Part shown: piece after piece, positions 5,566 through 5,936 of the stretch | Numbering within the stretch: the first letter of the stretch is position 1 | How the letters are laid out: each line of letters begins with the position of its first letter | NCBI GenBank assembly: GCA_021814085.1 | Contig: JAKAJA010000125.1 | Span: forward strand, 1 to 5,936 | Length of the DNA: 5,936 bases | DNA from: Acidobacteriota bacterium | Lineage (GTDB): Bacteria; Acidobacteriota; UBA4820; DSQY01 | Direction of reading: 5' to 3' | The notes under the pieces: generated by a model | Database searches by the model: none | Told to the model about the DNA's origin: nothing | What the model saw: only the letters and a program-made list of their open reading frames with translations | Program-made: the position numbers and the translations under genes

Positions 5566-5936
5566 CTCCCCAGATCATCCGCCGCTGGGCCCCCGAGATC
5601 GAGGGAGCCCTCGACGTGCTCCTTCCTTCCCCCAGCCGCGAGCCCAAGGCCCTGCACGAAGCCATGCGCTACAGTGTCATGGCGGGAGGGAAGAGGCTCC
5701 GGCCCATCCTGGCCCTCGCCGGATACGAGGCCTGTGGGGGCGTGGAGACGGAAGCGGTCCTCAGGGCGGCTTGCGCCCTTGAACTCTTCCACACCTACAG
5801 TCTCATTCATGACGACCTGCCCGCCATGGACGACGACGATCTTCGCCGAGGAAAACCTACCTGTCACAAGGTGTACGGGGAGGCCCTCGCCATCCTCGCG
5901 GGCGACGCCCTCCAAACCCTGGGCGCCTATCTCCTA
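5562..5936 (+). CDS. ispA: Polyprenyl diphosphate synthase, probably farnesyl diphosphate synthase (3' truncated by window end)
   Basis: The first 125 residues match the N-terminal third of bacterial short-chain trans-prenyl synthases: G-G-K-R-L-R-P (42-48), which binds IPP, then Y-S-L-I-H-D-D-L-P-A-M-D-D-D-D-L-R-R-G (79-97), the first Asp-rich motif, and I-L-A-G-D-A-L-Q-T-L (111-120). The enzyme condenses dimethylallyl diphosphate with isopentenyl diphosphate in the cytosol, supplying precursors for undecaprenyl phosphate, quinones and hopanoids. The motif has the two-residue insertion (DDxxxxD) of bacterial enzymes. Tyr79, five residues before it, favours a C15 product; geranylgeranyl synthases usually have a smaller or Met residue there. 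The only good start is TTG 5562, giving a TTGA overlap with the xseB stop and following GAGAGGG (5548-5554); the next ATG (5664) would remove conserved helices. The second Asp-rich motif is outside the window. Confidence 0.94.
   Translation, partial: MTPQIIRRWAPEIEGALDVLLPSPSREPKALHEAMRYSVMAGGKRLRPILALAGYEACGGVETEAVLRAACALELFHTYSLIHDDLPAMDDDDLRRGKPTCHKVYGEALAILAGDALQTLGAYLL

Overview
The window is a GC-rich stretch of a bacterial chromosome in which every supported gene lies on the + strand. It reads as a compact array, possibly one long operon. The gene mix points to a Gram-negative, free-living bacterium of the Acidobacteriota or the former Deltaproteobacteria (Myxococcota, Desulfobacterota). 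The clues are a lipopolysaccharide-type glycosyltransferase tail, an NfeD protease plus slipin pair, a GGDEF enzyme next to a DUF4388 (PatA-like) protein, and a SPOR protein ahead of xseB and ispA. Nothing in the sequence fixes the phylum; this is inference from gene content.

Layout. Bases 1-118 hold the C-terminal end of a family 2 glycosyltransferase. Its stop codon lies inside a 7-bp tandem repeat (111-145). A near-consensus sigma-70 promoter (181-210) follows, and its expected transcription start falls on or next to the first ATG of nfeD (217). nfeD (217-1620) overlaps a slipin gene (1617-2390) by four bases. A 96-bp gap with a GC-rich stem-loop precedes a GGDEF nucleotide cyclase (2487-3542). 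This overlaps a DUF4388 gene (3539-4645), which overlaps a SPOR-domain gene (4642-5301). After three bases come xseB (5305-5565) and then a polyprenyl synthase, probably ispA. That last gene starts on a TTG overlapping the xseB stop and runs off the window end. Four of the six junctions between these seven genes are 4-base start/stop overlaps.

How the genes may work together. NfeD and slipin are a known membrane protease/scaffold pair. The GGDEF and DUF4388 genes form a cytosolic signalling pair. The SPOR protein binds cell-wall glycan, and farnesyl diphosphate feeds the undecaprenyl carrier used for wall and LPS synthesis, so the array leans towards envelope upkeep. A functional link through the signalling pair is only inference.

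The most interesting point is in the GGDEF enzyme. Its catalytic GGDEF motif and RxxD inhibitory site are intact. However, the guanine-contacting Asp (Asp344 in PleD) is Ser237. That substitution is the mark of Hypr GGDEF enzymes, which make 3',3'-cyclic GMP-AMP. Lesser points are the possible leaderless nfeD transcript, a 14-bp palindrome over the ispA ribosome binding site, and the heptamer repeat that stops all three forward frames.
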